From contig CH672398.1 in assembly GCA_000153445.1 (NCBI GenBank), forward strand, positions 195,728 through 259,727: a DNA stretch of 64,000 nt, given 5' to 3'. Shown here piece after piece: positions 63,496 to 64,000 of this stretch. Under the pieces are notes generated by a model. The model was not told the DNA's origin. It was given only the letters and a program-made list of their open reading frames with translations, and did not search any database. How positions within the stretch are numbered: position 1 is the first letter of the stretch; every line of letters begins with the position of its first letter. This DNA comes from a gamma proteobacterium HTCC2207 (GTDB taxonomy: Bacteria > Pseudomonadota > Gammaproteobacteria > Pseudomonadales > Porticoccaceae). The translations under genes and the position numbers were made by a program.

Positions 63496-64000
63496 ATGGC
63501 AATTAGCACCTTTGATTTATTTACCGTTGGTATAGGGCCATCCAGCTCTCATACCGTAGGTCCCATGCGCGCGGCGCTGCAATTTGTTGAAGCCCTTGCT
63601 GACACTGGCCGTATGACCGAGGTCACCCGAGTGCAGGCGGAAATGTATGGCTCTCTGGGTGCCACTGGCAAAGGTCATGGCACTGCCAAAGCCGTATTGC
63701 TGGGTTTTGAGGGGGATCAGCCGGAATCAGTAGATGTGCCATCCATTGCTGAGCGTATCGCGGCGATTCGAGAGGGCGGTTTTATTACTTTGTTAGGTAG
63801 TCTGTCAGACGGCCACCGCATTGGCTTTAACGATAAGACTGACGTGTTGTTGCACCGTAAGAAAACGCTGTCCTTTCACTCTAACGGTATGATTTTTACC
63901 GCCTTTAATAGCGGTGGTGAGGTGGTCAGTAGAAAGACCTATTTTTCAGTGGGCGGCGGCTTTGTGGTGGATGAGAGTGCTGCCGAGCAGGATTATCTGG
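63496..64000 (+). CDS. sdaA: L-serine ammonia-lyase, N-terminal part
   Basis: The first 168 codons are present and the frame is open at the window edge. The 4Fe-4S serine dehydratase signature IGPSSSHTVGPMRAALQFVE lies at residues 13-32, and GSLGATGKGHGT is also family-typical. The enzyme deaminates serine to pyruvate. The gene starts with ATG 63496 after AAGGAC. The iron-sulfur cysteines lie beyond the edge. sdaA, sdaB and tdcG are close paralogues, so the symbol is by class. Confidence 0.9.
   Translation, partial: MAISTFDLFTVGIGPSSSHTVGPMRAALQFVEALADTGRMTEVTRVQAEMYGSLGATGKGHGTAKAVLLGFEGDQPESVDVPSIAERIAAIREGGFITLLGSLSDGHRIGFNDKTDVLLHRKKTLSFHSNGMIFTAFNSGGEVVSRKTYFSVGGGFVVDESAAEQDYL

Overview
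The window is a compact chromosomal segment of a Gammaproteobacterium with G+C near one half. Gene order points to a marine, cellvibrionad-like heterotroph of the SAR92/OM60 kind. The supporting blocks are pssA-leuA, holD-rimI, uvrA-yajR-ssb, fabA-fabB, rpsT/murJ-ribF-ileS-lspA-fkpB-ispH, a HexR-type Entner-Doudoroff cluster and several TonB receptors. The taxonomic placement is inferred from synteny and protein style, not from a database search. I see no tRNA, rRNA, IS element, prophage or CRISPR array.

Layout. 1-5.3 kb: end of pssA, a leucine-rich leader peptide and leuA, holD-rimI, an nfeD-like/qmcA pair and a glycine-zipper lipoprotein. 5.3-9.3 kb: a minus-strand unit of a methionine-rich, OprC-like TonB receptor followed by a RegB/RegA (PrrBA/RoxSR) redox two-component pair, with a RegA-type inverted repeat upstream. 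9.4-16.1 kb: DUF2750 and DUF3581 genes, uvrA, a YajR-like MFS transporter, ssb and a Prx5-type peroxiredoxin. 16.2-22.4 kb: fabA-fabB, divergent ispB, and the three-gene proton-translocating transhydrogenase pntAA-pntAB-pntB. 22.5-30.7 kb: rpsT and the murJ to ispH housekeeping block.

30.7-43.7 kb is a central sugar-catabolism island: pgi, edd-glk-eda, zwf-pgl, pyk-gapA and their predicted repressor hexR. Two near-perfect HexR operators lie between pgi and edd. Inserted between pgl and pyk is a 375-residue, cysteine-free, helix-rich protein with a central hydrophobic hairpin. It resembles alpha-helical pore-forming toxins (HBL/Nhe/MakA/ClyA-like), and a 27-codon ORF overlaps its start. This is the least expected gene of the window.

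43.8-49.2 kb: acs, a membrane-anchored GDPD-like protein with an altered signature, a small XRE regulator, a LysE-type exporter and a Tag-like DNA glycosylase. 49.4-53.3 kb: a TPP riboswitch followed by a thiamin acquisition operon, comprising an outer-membrane TonB receptor, a YkoF/MTH1187-like thiamin-binding protein, a PnuT-type permease and a ThiK-like kinase. msrB overlaps its end. 53.9-57.3 kb: an RhlE-type helicase with a repetitive RDGN tail, and a SulP transporter. 57.5-64 kb: an amino-acid catabolism block with an HTH-cupin regulator divergent from tdh-kbl (threonine to glycine plus acetyl-CoA), a TonB receptor, and the beginning of an L-serine dehydratase at the right edge.
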